Position numbers and translations under genes: made by a program. Below, in pieces: positions 11,740-24,510 of a stretch of DNA of 64,000 bases; within the stretch, counting starts at the first letter, position 1, and each line of letters starts with the position of its first letter. Origin of the DNA: Metridium senile (taxonomy: Eukaryota; Cnidaria; Anthozoa; Actiniaria; Metridiidae); NCBI GenBank assembly GCA_949775045.1, contig OX459110.1:13701452-13765451 (forward strand), given 5' to 3'. The notes beneath the pieces are model-generated. The model saw only the letters and a program-made list of their open reading frames with translations. It searched no databases and was not told the DNA's origin.

Positions 11740-13440
11740 AAATGTCTAGGTTAGCTCTTTCATATTTTACCAAAATTTTCAAGATTAAAATAAATTTTGC
11801 CGTAAAATTACCAGTTAAAACTTATGCAAATCAGGATATACAACACTAGTGTTGTATCAGATTTACAACACTCGTCATGGTCATGATTTCTTTTGAAAAT
11901 GTCTCATTAATTATTCATGAATTTTTTAATAGTAGTTATTTCGATAAGACAAGACTTGAAGGATGTGGTTTTTGTGTTTTCAAAACAAATTAACTCATCG
12001 TTGTCTTAATCACAGGATCTATAATTGATTTAAAAGACGTTTGTCGTGAAAAGAGAAAAGGCAATTTTAACATTGGAAACAATCTATTTTCTGCTTTGGG
12101 ATATGAAGTTTCACAGCGTCTAGTACGATTTCTAATTTTCTATAATCTTGAATATCGTTCTTGTTTAGGACAAAGTAAATTATTAACTCTTCAAGTGATT
12201 TGATTTAAGTGCGCGTGTAATGTAATATTTACTTAAAATAAAATGGTTGATCTATAAATAGCCTTTGTATTTTTTATAGTAAACTTTTCAATAATATAAA
12301 TTCTTGTTTAGGTTTTTGTATACAATCATTCGTACATACACCTTCAAAGTTTGTCTAAAAGGGTTCTCTGCTAAACTTTTGAATACAACAATTTAACATG
12401 AAACATTCACTTTACGTAAATATAGTTTACCTATTCTTGTGGTAGCCATTTTCTATAAAGGCTCGATTCAGTAAGCTCCAAAGAATTTCAACTTTAATAT
12501 TTTGTTCTTTTTCTAGTCTTTTTGCAATGTGTATCATGTTTTACTTTAAATGTTTATTTGGTTTTTAATCAATTATTGCTTCATGTATTTCTTTTTTGAA
12601 TTTATCTACATTTACATTATATCCGATATTGATGCAATTAAGTAACAATCAATACTAAATATTCTTTTTGCAAGCATCTCCTTTTCCCCTTTTTACTATA
12701 TTTACAGCTCTATATTTACTATTGATGTGTACTTTTATTTATCAGTCCATCCAGCTAGCTTGTAAAAGTCACTCCTTGTTTTGGTTATTGGAAAAGAAAA
12801 AATATTTCAACATTTCTTGTGGAATTTAAATAATAAGTTTTCCCGTAGTAATCTTCGTACATAACTGTTCGTGTGGGTTTTCTGTATTTTTAATTTAGTA
12901 TTTTTCTCGTTCTTATATATCTGCATTTCTACTAAAAAAAACTTTCAATAATACTTGAGGAATTTAAATATCAAGTTTTTAGGTATGTTATTCAGAGCAG
13001 TCTTCGTACATTATACTCTGTATATATTTTTTATTTTTTAAAACTATATATTCTTTGCAGCTATTATATATCTGTATTTTACTAAATCGTTCTGAATCAG
13101 AAATGTTGTAGTTTTACTTAATAAATCTGTACTTTTGGTGTACTATTTTTTTAACTATTTATTCTTTGCAGCTATCATATATCTGCGGTATTGTTGCTAC
13201 GTTGTTCTGAATCAGAAATCTTGTTTTACTTTATAAATGTTTTTTTTTTTTTTGGTATACTATCATTACTATGTATAAGTAAGTATGCATACATTGTTCG
13301 TAATGTGTGCTTATGTAATATTAATATATGTAATTGCTTTTGAAGGGGGCCTAATAAACCAATCAGTGATCTATTCCCACAAGGACGCCTTTAAATCAAT
13401 CTAAATAATGGTCTTTAGAAGTAAGTGAAGCAATTATTTA
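11740..13440. other. Intron or 5' flank of gene A, nothing coding seen
   Basis: Very AT-rich. Two copies of TTCTTTGCAGCTAT(T/C)ATATAT occur near 13,050 and 13,160. If exon 1a is used this is intronic; if exon 1b is used it is upstream sequence that could include its promoter. Confidence 0.5.
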
Positions 13441-13441
13441 C

Positions 13442-13484
13442 CTGATGTCCGTAGTACCATTAAAACACCAGCCAGAACCAACAT
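13442..13484 (-). CDS. Gene A alternative first exon 1a: signal peptide
   Basis: ATG at 13,484, context GACGCCATGT, encodes MLVLAGVLMVLRTS, a short hydrophobic signal peptide. Its donor is ACATCAG|GTAAAT. The 43 nt end in phase 1, matching exon 2 and matching exon 1b and gene B exon 1. TTTTGACAG just upstream could be an acceptor of a 5' UTR intron. The alternative is a chance hydrophobic frame, but the phase and donor agree with the family structure. Confidence 0.7.
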
Positions 13485-13765
13485 GGCGTCTTTCCTGTCA
13501 AAAGCAATCAAATATATCAATGTTTAATACAAAAAACATACTGTATAAATATCTTATTAGTGCTAATGTGTTAAGGGATAAACAAGCAGAGATTATGTAC
13601 TTTATTTAGTTGACAAACGACCACTCCCTTGAGAATACAACCCTCTTAAGATAAGCCCTTTTAGATTAATTGGAAAAAGCTTTGTTTGTTTACACCACGC
13701 CAAAGAAATAAGCTGTTTAACCTTCAATATATAGACTCCTATCTATAATTGCTAAGTAAAATATA

Positions 13766-14305
13766 CCTTTGTTAGCTCATGTTATATAGTTCGAAACTTG
13801 ATTATAAGCTCACACCAATTCAGATTGCTTAGACCTTTGTTAGCTCATGTTATAAAGTTCTAAACTTGATTTTAAGCTCACACCAATTCAGATTGCTTAG
13901 ACCTTTGTTAGCTCATGTTATAAAGTTCTAAACTTGATTTTAAGCTCACACTAATTCAGATTGCTTAGACCTTTGTTAGCTCATGTTATAAAGTTCTAAA
14001 CTTGATTATAAGCTCACACCAATTCAGATTGCTTAGACCTTTGTTAGCTCATGTTATAAAGTTCTAAACTTGATTGTAAGCTCACACCAATTCAGATTGC
14101 TAAGACCTTTGTTAGCTCATGTTATAAAGTTCTAAACTTGATTTTAAGCTCACACCAATTCAGATTGCTTAGACCTTTGTTAGCTCATGTTATAAAGTTC
14201 TAAACTTGATTTTAAGCTCACACTAATTCAGATTGCTTAGACCTTTGTTAGCTCATGTTATAAAGTTCTAAACTTGATTTTAAGCTCACACCAATTTAGA
14301 TTGTG
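13766..14305. repeat. 68-bp tandem repeat, ~8 copies
   Basis: CCTTTGTTAGCTCATGTTAT begins every 68 bp from 13,766. Units are nearly identical apart from scattered single-base changes. It lies just upstream of gene A exon 1a. Confidence 0.92.
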
Positions 14306-15970
14306 GCTGAAAATCGTGATAAGCAGAGGATTATAAACAAATTTGCAAATTTGAGTTAGTTTCCATAAATCAGCATTCCTTTCTTATGTACTATATTTGC
14401 ACTTTATTTTGAAAAGCCCCTCCCCGTGCTACGGCCCTGAGTGCTATGTATATATCAGATGCAATCATTCATGATTTAATGGCTTTCCTATTATCGAGGT
14501 TTACAAATGCTTCAAATTAACATCATTTACCCATGATACTATGTATTAGACGCTAACATTCATGATTTAATGGCTTTCCTATTATCGAGGCTTCAAATTA
14601 ACATCATTTACTAATTTGTTGAGATTATCTGTGTTGAATAAGGTGTCAACTTGCCAGTGTCTGTGAATTATTCACAATGTATCATCCAGATAAACAAGTT
14701 ATTTGTACTTTCTCAATATAAATGCGTTCGTTTTGTGACTCATTTTGGTAAAAATCAAGTTTTTAGATAGCAAGCCTTATTGTAGTTTTATGCGATAAAC
14801 AGTTGTTTTAGGTAGTATGTATAAAAGTCGACACGATTTTGAAGAAAAAAAACGTTTTTTCGTTTCTCAAATACTACCCCCTCCTTTCCCTCTATCAACG
14901 ATTTTGAGGGGAGAGTCATTGTGTGGGCTTACGTGGCTGATCTACTAATCATTGCATAATCACAGAAACATTGATGCAAGTGGAAAGGGGGGGGGGGGGG
15001 TAGGGTTTAGGATTAGGGGAGGGGTGCGGGTATTTTTATACTCAAAAGAAATGAAGTATTTACTTCAGTAATATTTATACTGAAAATATTAGCATCGTGT
15101 AGCTTGCTGTCAAATAGTTTGTTAATAATATTCAGATGTACTACAGTAAACACCCGCATAAAAGAACATTTTTGGGTTCAGGTGATGCGTTTCTTATATA
15201 TCAGGTCCTTAGTAAGAAATCAGCATGAAGATGTTCTTGAGAGGTTCTTAATATTTTTTCTACTGCATTGTGTTCTGTAGCTCCAAGAAATCTTTATACC
15301 CATCACCCTTGTCGAGGGATACAGATGTCTGTACTTGATGCCATACAGTACAGCACTACAGTATAGTGTAGCATAATTGAGCCAAAAACTATAAAGAAAA
15401 TTAGGCTACTCTCAACAAAATGAAGTCAGATTTATTCTAGCAACTCCGATCCCTTCTGCAAAATACTGTGTTTGTAATGGTCCAGTACACATACTTAGAT
15501 CAGCCCCATGCATGATTCCCTAGTACATTTTTCATTTATCAGGCTAAATTGGTTCTTATATATATTAATATCTTATTAACCGAGCAAGCGAGGTTAATAA
15601 GATATTTATTATATAGCAATTTTAGGGGAACAATTTATAATAAAGAATAAATTATAAACATAATATTACGACCTGTTCTTCTCCGTATTTTCATGCGAAC
15701 GTAGTTTTCTCATTGTCATAAAAAAAATCCGTCAAATAAGAAAATAGAAAGGTAAAAATATTGCGAAAGAACTAGTAAAATAATAAAAAAAAAGATATTC
15801 AAAGAGGAAAAAGCAAAGCTGCTCTCGCTTTTCCTGTCCGTACGGAAAAAGTACGGCCCGCTTATTGACCAATGAGATCGTGCGTTATATCTTTGCTATA
15901 TAACAAGGTGCTTTATTGACCAAATTTCAGCCTGAAGGTTCTTAATCCACTTGTTCTTTGATGCAGGTGT
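14306..15970. other. Intergenic, no gene; short repeats and palindrome
   Basis: A ~75-bp direct duplication (ATGATTTAATGGCTTTCCTA) occurs at 14,465 and 14,560. A G12 run lies near 14,989. The palindrome ATATCTTATTAACCGAGCAAG...CGAGGTTAATAAGATAT lies near 15,568-15,612. Nothing coding is recognised. Confidence 0.6.
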
Positions 15971-15974
15971 CATG

Positions 15975-16876
15975 TTTACTGTATTGAGTCATTTTGTTTA
16001 CTGTATTGAGTCATTTTGTTTACTGTATTGAGTCATTTTGTTTACTGTATTGAGTCATTTTGTTTACTGTATTGAGTCATTTTGTTTACTGTATTGAGTC
16101 ATTTTGTTTACTGTATTGAGTCATTTTGTTTACTGTATTGAGTCATTTTGTTTACTGTATTGAGTCATTTTGTTTACTGTATTGAGTCATTTTGTTTACT
16201 GTATTGAGTCATTTTGTTTACTGTATTGAGTCATTTTGTTTACTGTATTGAGTCATTTTGTTTACTGTATTGAGTCATTTTGTTTACTGTATTGAGTCAT
16301 TTTGTTTACTGTATTGAGTCATTTTGTTTACTGTATTGAGTCATTTTGTTTACTGTATTGAGTCATTTTGTTTACTGTATTGAGTCATTTTGTTTACTGT
16401 ATTGAGTCATTTTGTTTACTGTATTGAGTCATTTTGTTTACTGTATTGAGTCATTTTGTTTACTGTATTGAGTCATTTTGTTTACTGTATTGAGTCATTT
16501 TGTTTACTGTATTGAGTCATTTTGTTTACTGTATTGAGTCATTTTGTTTACTGTATTGAGTCATTTTGTTTACTGTATTGAGTCATTTTGTTTACTGTAT
16601 TGAGTCATTTTGTTTACTGTATTGAGTCATTTTGTTTACTGTATTGAGTCATTTTGTTTACTGTATTGAGTCATTTTGTTTACTGTATTGAGTCATTTTG
16701 TTTACTGTATTGAGTCATTTTGTTTACTGTATTGAGTCATTTTGTTTACTGTATTGAGTCATTTTGTTTACTGTATTGAGTCATTTTGTTTACTGTATTG
16801 AGTCATTTTGTTTACTGTATTGAGTCATTTTGTTTACTATATTGAGTCATTTTGTTTACTGTATTGAGTCATTTTG
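15975..16876. repeat. 22-bp satellite, 41 copies, each with an AP-1 (TGAGTCA) site
   Basis: The unit, containing ACTGTATTGAGTCATTTTG, repeats exactly every 22 bp from 15,975 to 16,876. By eye there is a single substitution (ACTATATT in the unit at 16,833). Every unit includes TGAGTCA, the AP-1 consensus. It is intergenic, about 2.5 kb upstream of gene A exon 1a. Confidence 0.96.
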
Positions 16877-16889
16877 TTAAACTGCACCT

Positions 16890-17000
16890 TTCTTGATTCA
16901 TTTATCATTCCGGTTGGAATTTCCGGTAAAATATCCATACCATTCTATTTCCAACGGAAATTACCGGTTTTTGAAGCAAATGGAAAGTACCTTACAGTTC
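16890..17000. repeat. Short inverted repeat
   Basis: TTCCGGTTGGAATTTCCGGT is answered by CCAACGGAAATTACCGGT about 45 bp later. Confidence 0.5.
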
Positions 17001-17149
17001 AACACTTTAAGCATATAATACACATGTAATACAGCATGAATTCTGAATTATGCTTTAGGTTTTACTTCTGGGTTTATGCAAATATTCAGTTTTACTGCAA
17101 ACATGCATGTTCTTTCTTGACTATTTCAATAAAAAACTATATAAAGATA

Positions 17150-17760
17150 TCAAACCCTTCTTAAGCGACCACCTGTAAACCTGTCCGTTATTTAACAATA
17201 ATTATTTGAAGATATCAAACCTCCTCTTAAGCGACCCCCTGTAAACCTGTTCGTTATTTAATAATAATTATTTGAAGATAAAGCGACCCCCTGTAAAACT
17301 GTTCGTTATTTAGTAATAATTATTTGATAAAGATAAAGCGACCACCCGGAAACCTGTTTAATTATTTGAAGACATTAAACCCCTCATTAAAACGACCACC
17401 TTTATTATTTAGTTGAAACCTCACCGTCGATGACCGCTATATTTCGAAATAAACTCAATGTATTTATTTTGAATTTACCCTCTCAGAAACCGACCATCCT
17501 TTTTTATTGACTTCAGTTTATTAAACCGACCTTCTCTAAATTCTTTTCAGTTATCACAAACCCTCTCAATAGCGACCTCCTATTGATAATCCAATTGTAT
17601 CAAATATAATTTATTTTGAATTTACCCTCTCAGAAACCGACCATCCCAGTTTTATTATTGACTTCAATTTATTAAACTGACCTCTGAATTCCGACCCTCT
17701 CAATTGCGACCTCCTATTAATAATCCAATTATATCAAATATAACAGTTTATGTCGACCAT
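17150..17760. repeat. Degenerate ~65-bp and ~150-bp repeats
   Basis: AAAGCGACC(A/C)CCTGTAAACC with TTATTTAATAATAATTATTT recurs four times. Two copies of a stretch with TTTACCCTCTCAGAAACCGA follow. Confidence 0.6.
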
Positions 17761-18939
17761 ACATGTTGCCATTTTAATAGCAACAGTCACTTTGTTTTAG
17801 AATATTTCGTGAAAAACTGATTTGTGTTAGGACCGATGGAACGTTCCAGAACGTTGTTTCAATTTGTAAGACACAGGTGCACGTCACAGTATGGCGTCAC
17901 GGTTACAATTTTAACGGATATTAAACATTTCAAGATGTTACAATGTTTTTGTACGAAAAACAAGCCTTCTGTTGTAATATAAAAGGGAAAAAAGCATTTT
18001 TAATTTATTTTGTCAATATATATTTTGAGCGGTTGACTTTATTTAAATTTTCCAGTTTTTGAGTTAAAAATATACATAGCAAAGGTGTTCCCGTAGGTGG
18101 TTATGTATATATATATTTATATATTAAGATGCTATCTATCAAGAATATATTTTACCTTTTTGTCTGCTTTCCTTTCGCTTCAGTCAATCAACCATTTATC
18201 AGTTTGTCAGCCAGTCTTTGTCAATCTAACGACTGAAAAAATCCAAAGAAAACATTTCACTAAACAGCGTAAATAGCGGTGGAACGGTTTCCCATTGTCA
18301 AAACTGATTAAATGGCTTCCCGCCTATGATATCTATCCAAAGCCTGTTGTAATTGGCTAATTAGCTAGATGACTGACAGCGTTATAGCTATGGGGGAAAA
18401 ATGAATATCAACCAACCCAACTCTCTTAATATAATTTTTCCTTTTTGCTCTGATGGAAGGATATGCGTCAAAAACGTCTGTAAGTAACACTTCATGAACC
18501 TTATGTATTAAGTGACTTTTTTACTTGTTATTGAAAGGAACTATTATTATTTGTTTCCGATACGATAACAGATTAATATAGTGTTCAAATGTAACGGTAT
18601 TGTATATTCTGTAAAGAAGTGCGCACTGCATGTACTCCATCGTAACAGAATTTATTTTGTTAGCTTTTGCTCAATATTTTTGTCTTTTCTTAAAAAAGTC
18701 TATGAATTAGTCATAGTATTATTCCCGCCCCAGTTATTATTGATTGATAATTTATTAATATATTCAGTTATATCAATTCTGCCACTGTAAAAATCAGCAT
18801 GGTATAGCATTGTTCACTGTAATTGTCTTATGATTGGCTGACAATATCGGTGTTAATATTATTTCTCTACTTCATTCCTTGATAATGGATCTATGGACCC
18901 TAAAACTTTGGGAATAATTTTACATAATAAAGTGTTTAT

Positions 18940-19300
18940 GGTATGAAATTTATATAGCGCATTTTCCATGTGAAATAGGTTGAAATGCCATTTCCAGTGA
19001 TATGGAATTTATATAGCGCACTTTCCATGTGACATAGGTTGAAGTGTAATTTCTAATGATATGAAATTTATATAGCGCACTTTCCATGTGACATAGGTTG
19101 AAGTGTCATTTCCAATGATATGGAATTTATATAGCGCACTTTCCATGTGACATAGGTTGAAATATATTTTCTAATGATATGGAATTTATATAGTGCACTT
19201 TAGCCTGAGAAAACAGACGCTTTCGATGTGAAATAGGTTGAAATGCCATTTTCAATGATATGGAATTTATATAGCGCACGTTTCATATGAAATAAGTTGA
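18940..19300. repeat. ~60-bp tandem repeat, ~6 copies
   Basis: ATTTATATAGCGCACTTTCC and GTGACATAGGTTGAA recur about every 60 bp. Confidence 0.85.
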
Positions 19301-19563
19301 AATGTCTGTAACAAGGTTTATATTTTTCGGACAGTTGATGGATTACAATATTGAGGGTATGTCTACCGATTTAATACAAGTAATTCATAGCATTCTTTCG
19401 ATACTACCTAATAGAATATCAATACTACCTAATAGAATATCAACATCTTTTGAAAATAAGCTCCATCGATATGTTAGGATTACTTTTTAGTATAATTTAT
19501 CATTCATATTTGTTTCTATTATAGCTACATTGATACTACCTAATAGAATATTAATACTATTTC

Positions 19564-20190
19564 CTTTTACTCCGACGAAGGGCTAAAGCTCGCAACGTAC
19601 GTCAGTAAATTTAAGTTAAGTCAACATTGTCAACAAGGTGTTACAAATTTCATTATATTACCTATCGTTTATATCAAACACGCAGCCTATACTGGTATAC
19701 TCGCTAGTTTCTATTTTTTACGGTATTACTAATTTCATTGTATTACCTATCGTTTATATCAAACACCGACGCAGCCTATACTAGTTTACTCGCTAGTTTC
19801 TATTTCTATTTTTTAACGGTGTTACAAATTTCATTCTATAACCTATCGTTTATATCAAACACCGACGCAGTCTATACTAGTTTACTCGCTTGTTTACATT
19901 TCTATTTTTTTTACGGTGTTACAAATTTCATTCTATTACCTATCGTTTATATCAAACACCGACGCAGCCTATACTAGTTTACTCGCTTGTTTACATTTCT
20001 ATTTTAACGGTGTTACTAATTTCATTGTATTACCTATCGTTTATATCAAACACCGACGCAGCCTATACTAGTATACTCGCTTGTTTACATTTCTATTTTA
20101 ACGGTGTTACAAATTTCATTCTATTACCTATCGTTTATATCAAACACCGACGCAGTCTATACTAGTCTACTCGCTAGTTTCCATGAATAT
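19564..20190 (+). repeat. Hammerhead-like repeat array A (plus orientation, ~6 units)
   Basis: It opens with CTTTTACTCCGACGAAGGGC...GTCAGTAAA (19,564-19,610), a hammerhead-ribozyme-like core. About six units of roughly 105 bp follow, each with GTGTTACAAATTTCATT, CCTATCGTTTATATCAAAC and CTAGTTTACTCGCTAGTTTC. Frames in this array are repeat-derived. Confidence 0.85.
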
Positions 20191-20513
20191 TAATACTATC
20201 GCTATCATCTATTTTTGCAAATAGGCTGCATTATAATCGATATATTATTAGGAAGTGCCAAGATTGTGCTCCATCTAGGAGGCACGTTTTTATAGCCTAA
20301 TTGTTTCCTAACAAACTTCGACGCAGTTTCGACGGAGCCGACTTAAATGTTTATAAAATCCTTATCAGTTTATCAAAATCCAAACGGAAAACTGACTTTA
20401 TAAATTGATAGATTTTAAGCAATGATAAGTTGCAGGATTAAATATTATTTAAAATATATATTTAAGGACATAAATCGGATATAGTAGAAGCATAAGATCT
20501 TTAAAATCAATCG

Positions 20514-21015
20514 TCATCACCATCATCATCATCACCACCAGATTATCACCATCAACATTAATACCAGTATCACCACCACGATCAACATCACCATCATCAC
20601 ACAATCATCATCACCACCATCATTATCACCACCACAAACATCATCATCACCAGCATCATTATCATCATTATCACCATCATCATCATTATCATCATTATCA
20701 CCATCACCACCACGATCATTATCATCATCATCATCATCATCATCATTATCACCATCATCATCATTATCACCATCATCATCATTATCACCATCATCATCAT
20801 TATTAGCACCAGCATTATCATCATCATCATCATCACCACCATCATTATCAACATCATTACACCACCATCATCATCAACATCATCACAACCATCATTATCA
20901 CCATCACCTCCACTATAATCACCATCCGGCATTATTAATATCACCATCACCATCAACACCACGATCATCATCATCATCACCATCACCCCACCATCACCAC
21001 CATCATCCTTTGTAT
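20514..21015. repeat. (ATC)n/(ACC)n microsatellite
   Basis: About 500 bp of CATCATCACC-type triplets. It gives a spurious poly-Met/Val frame on the minus strand. Confidence 0.95.
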
Positions 21016-21834
21016 TAAGACTATAAATATATGTATACAAAAGAACAAGCTAAGAGGGCATTCCTACCGCTAATAGAAGACATTATCAAATACAGTATCT
21101 AGATTAATGCAAAGTATTGTCACCGCTTTGCGGCTTGGCGCTGAGGCGGTTACACTAATTGGCGTATAAAATACTCGACTCAAAAGCCTTTTTGACTTTG
21201 AATTAAAACACAAAGAGAACCGACACCGTTAGAATGGAGGCACGGACGACGATTGTTTGAACGGATACATTGATTTGTGAGAGGTATGATGAACCTATTA
21301 TTATAAACTTATTATAGATTGCCTATAGAAATATCTAGATGGAAAAAGGGAAAAGACATAATAAATGATATAGCACCTAAAGTATAATTAACATGGCGCT
21401 TCACTATTTTGAATAATAGAAAATAGAAGTGTCTTTCTTTATAAATACATTCCTAATAGAAAACCATTACAATAGCAAGTCAGAAGCTGCTTTGATAGAA
21501 TTACATTTTCCTTATAAGTGGAATTCAAGTATGAATACTCTTAAATATAATTCCACTCAATGCATAGACAACGATATTAAATTAATGCCAAGATGTCATT
21601 ATTAATATTACTCGTTTCAATTTCTTCCTCCCCAGGGTGCCCCGCCTAGTAATTATTTTGCACACCTGCGGTCGATTCCTAGCAACATTAGCGTTTCTGG
21701 GGTGCTAGCTTCTTAGCACATTGCTCTCTCGCAGATGGGAAGATCCTAACACTAGGGTTTTCTTTCGGATGCTAGGCATCCTGTCTCGCGAATAGGAAGA
21801 TACTAGCTTGCACTAGGGTTATACTTGGCACATG

Positions 21835-22375
21835 TAAACGGTAAAAACTAGAAATAGAAACTAGCGAGTAAACTAGTATAGGCTGCATCGGTGTTTGATA
21901 TAAACGATAGGTAATAGTATGAAATTTGTAACACCGTAAAAAAATGTTGACTTAACTTTACTGAATGGAAACTAGCGAGTAAACTAGTATAGGCTGCGTG
22001 GGTGTTTGATAAAAATGATAGGCAATATTATGAAATTTGTAACACCGTAAAAAATGTTGACTTAACTTTACTGAATGGAAACTAGCGAGTAAACTAGTAT
22101 AGGCTGCGTGGGTGTTTGATATAAACGATAGGTAATATAATGAAATTTGTAACACCGTAAAAATAGAAATAGAAACTAGCGAGTAAACTAGTATAGGCTG
22201 CGTCAGTGTTTGATATAAACGATAGGTAATAGAATGAAATGTGTAACATCGTAAAAAATAGAAATGGAAACTAGTGAGTAAACTAGTATAGGTTGCCTCG
22301 GTGTTTGATATAAACGATAGGTAATAGAATGAAATTTGTAACACCGTAAAAAATGTTGACTTAACTTTACTAATG
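21835..22375 (-). repeat. Hammerhead-associated repeat array B (inverted relative to array A)
   Basis: Five units in minus orientation (GAAACTAGCGAGTAAACTAG...GATAGGTAAT...TTTGTAACACCG). Several retain the TTGACTTAACTTTACTGA spacer. It mirrors array A across about 1.65 kb. Confidence 0.85.
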
Positions 22376-23858
22376 TGTTATACATATGGTACTCACTTAA
22401 TTAAAGCTGGTGATAAATCAATAAACTATTCTTCGTCAAGTTCACACGTAAAAGAGACGTAAAGTTGGTTCGCCTGCTAGGTAGTGCTAGGATTATCCTT
22501 GTCCCGTGTAAACATTCTCTTAGTTACAAGGTTATTGACTTTACTTTGACTTTGACTTGACTTAAAATCGATGATTATATATTAGGAGTATATAAGATTT
22601 ATATTATATTGAGACTGCAAAGTCTAGTTTACTTATTAATTAGTTATCAGTTTATTTGCAGATATGTTAATCCTCTAAATCTTCTAGTTATTATTTGATA
22701 CAAAGTATTTAAAGCAATACACACTAAATGACAAAATAAACAAATTTAAAAATTAGATAAAAACGAGAAAATTTGTTGCTTTTTTCATAAGTAAATCTCA
22801 CTTTATGCGAACACTAATTTGCATTAATTAAGCGTTAGCATCATCGTTTAGGATTGTCCATAAAAGTAGTAATAGTTCTTAGTTCTTCGATTAATAATCT
22901 ACTCTATTATTAACTCACCTATATGTGCGATAATTCCCTGTATCCACTTTATCTAATCTATTACAAGTGACAAAGTTCTTGAGATTTTTTATGGTATATT
23001 CACAAGATTGTGTTCGGGATATCTCTGCGTGAACTTTGCTTTTTGAAACACTTCCTCTCATCCAAGATGGAATGGCATAATCTGATTGGTCCATTACATG
23101 TAAATTTCTTCTTCACCTGCCTTACAGTTAACATTTCCGTTTAAGGTTGAAGATCTTGACTTTAGCATGTTAAGCTACTCAAATACTGTTGTTGAAGTGA
23201 AAAGTATTCGCTATGATAATGTTTTTTTTTATTCCATTCAGAAAAGATTGTGTTTTCGCGAACCAATAATGGATGTATTATTTTGCGATCTTTCCTACTT
23301 GCAATTGGCATGACTTTTTTGGGGCTGATTAAGTTAGTATGTTAAGTTATTCAAATACTGTTTTTAAATAAAGTTTAAAGTGATTATCGATAGTATTCGC
23401 TATGATAAAAACTTTTTTTTGTACTTTTTTCTCTACAGAAAAGATTTTGTTTTCGCGAACCAATAATACTATTATTTTTGATCTAATCTTTTTAGCTTGA
23501 CTTTTTTCGTTTGTTTAGGACCACTATGTTAAGTTAATCAAATACTGTATTCGCCAGGACAAAAACGCTTTTTATATTTTTATTCTCTACGGAGGATAAT
23601 CATTTACGATTCTCACGAACCGATAATACTATTGTTTTAGATTTGAACAGGATGACGTTAACCAAGCTTTTAGAGATAATCATACATTTTTTTGAAAAAA
23701 ACTTCATCTCCAATAATAATGATTTATTGTTGCAGTAACTTACAACCGACATTTTTTGTATAATTTTATTCGAATTTAGATCTAATTCATTAACTTCTTC
23801 ACGTTGACGTTTGACATATTATTTTTAATGAATGACATGCCATGACGAAGAATCGATA
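22376..23858. other. Intergenic, no gene seen
   Basis: AT-rich. Three degenerate copies of a unit with TTCGCTATGATAA, TTTTCGCGAACCAATAAT and TCAAATACTGT lie between about 23,165 and 23,640. Confidence 0.5.
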
Positions 23859-24510
23859 TAGCGATAACAACAACAATAACAACAACAATGATAACGATAA
23901 CAACAAAAATAATAACAACAATAACAACAGCAACAACGATAACAACAGCAACAACAATAACAACAATAACAGCAACAATAACAACAACAACAACAACAAC
24001 AATAACAACAGCAACAGCAACAATAACAACAGCAACAACGATAACAACAACAATAATAATAACAATAACAACAACAATAATAACAATAACAACAACAATA
24101 ATAACAGCAACAATAACAACAGCAACAACGATAACAACAACAATAATAATAACAATAACAACAACAATAATAACAATAACAACAACAATAATAACAGCAA
24201 CAATAACAACAGCAACAATAACAACAGCAACAGCGATAACAACAACAATAATAACAACAATAACAACAGCAACAACGATAACAACAGCAACAACAATAAC
24301 AACAGCAACAACGATAACAACAACAACAACAATAACAACAACAATAACAGCAACAATAACAACAGCAACAATAACAGCAGCAACAGCAACAATAACAACA
24401 GCAACAACGATAGTAACAACAACAACAACAATAACAACAACAATAACAGCAACAATAACAACAACAACAGCAACAATAACAACAGCAACAATAACAACAA
24501 CAATAACTTT
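23859..24510. repeat. (AAC/AAT)n trinucleotide microsatellite, ~650 bp
   Basis: AACAACAATAAC-type repeats with periodic AGC and GAT interruptions. It produces poly-Asn, poly-Thr/Ile and poly-Leu frames that are artefacts. Confidence 0.96.

Larger units (their letters stand above)
1..13484 (-). other. Gene A: nAChR-like subunit gene (5' part, truncated at left edge)
   Basis: Span of a nicotinic acetylcholine receptor subunit gene read right to left. Five exon positions are visible: alternative signal-peptide exons 1a or 1b, exon 2 (152 nt), exon 3 (45 nt), exon 4 (110 nt) and exon 5 (at least 297 nt). All join in frame with GT-AG introns. The 45 and 110 nt sizes equal those I know for the corresponding vertebrate nAChR exons, supporting an ancient gene structure. 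The encoded extracellular domain has the 13-residue Cys loop, loop A Tyr (PDIILYNN), loop B Trp (FGSWTYDG) and loop D Trp (SNVWIRQ). The window ends just before the loop-C cysteines, so alpha or non-alpha status and the channel domain are not visible. Product: a plasma-membrane ligand-gated ion channel subunit. Family assignment is firm; the ligand is inferred. Confidence 0.9.

Noticed and set aside
15975..16876. Possible CRISPR-like array
   Set aside because: The 22-bp unit has no spacers and the genome is an animal's; it is a satellite.
21958..22385. Repetitive Ser/Tyr/Leu frames on the minus strand
   Set aside because: They repeat with the ~105-bp noncoding unit of array B and break in the related units elsewhere.
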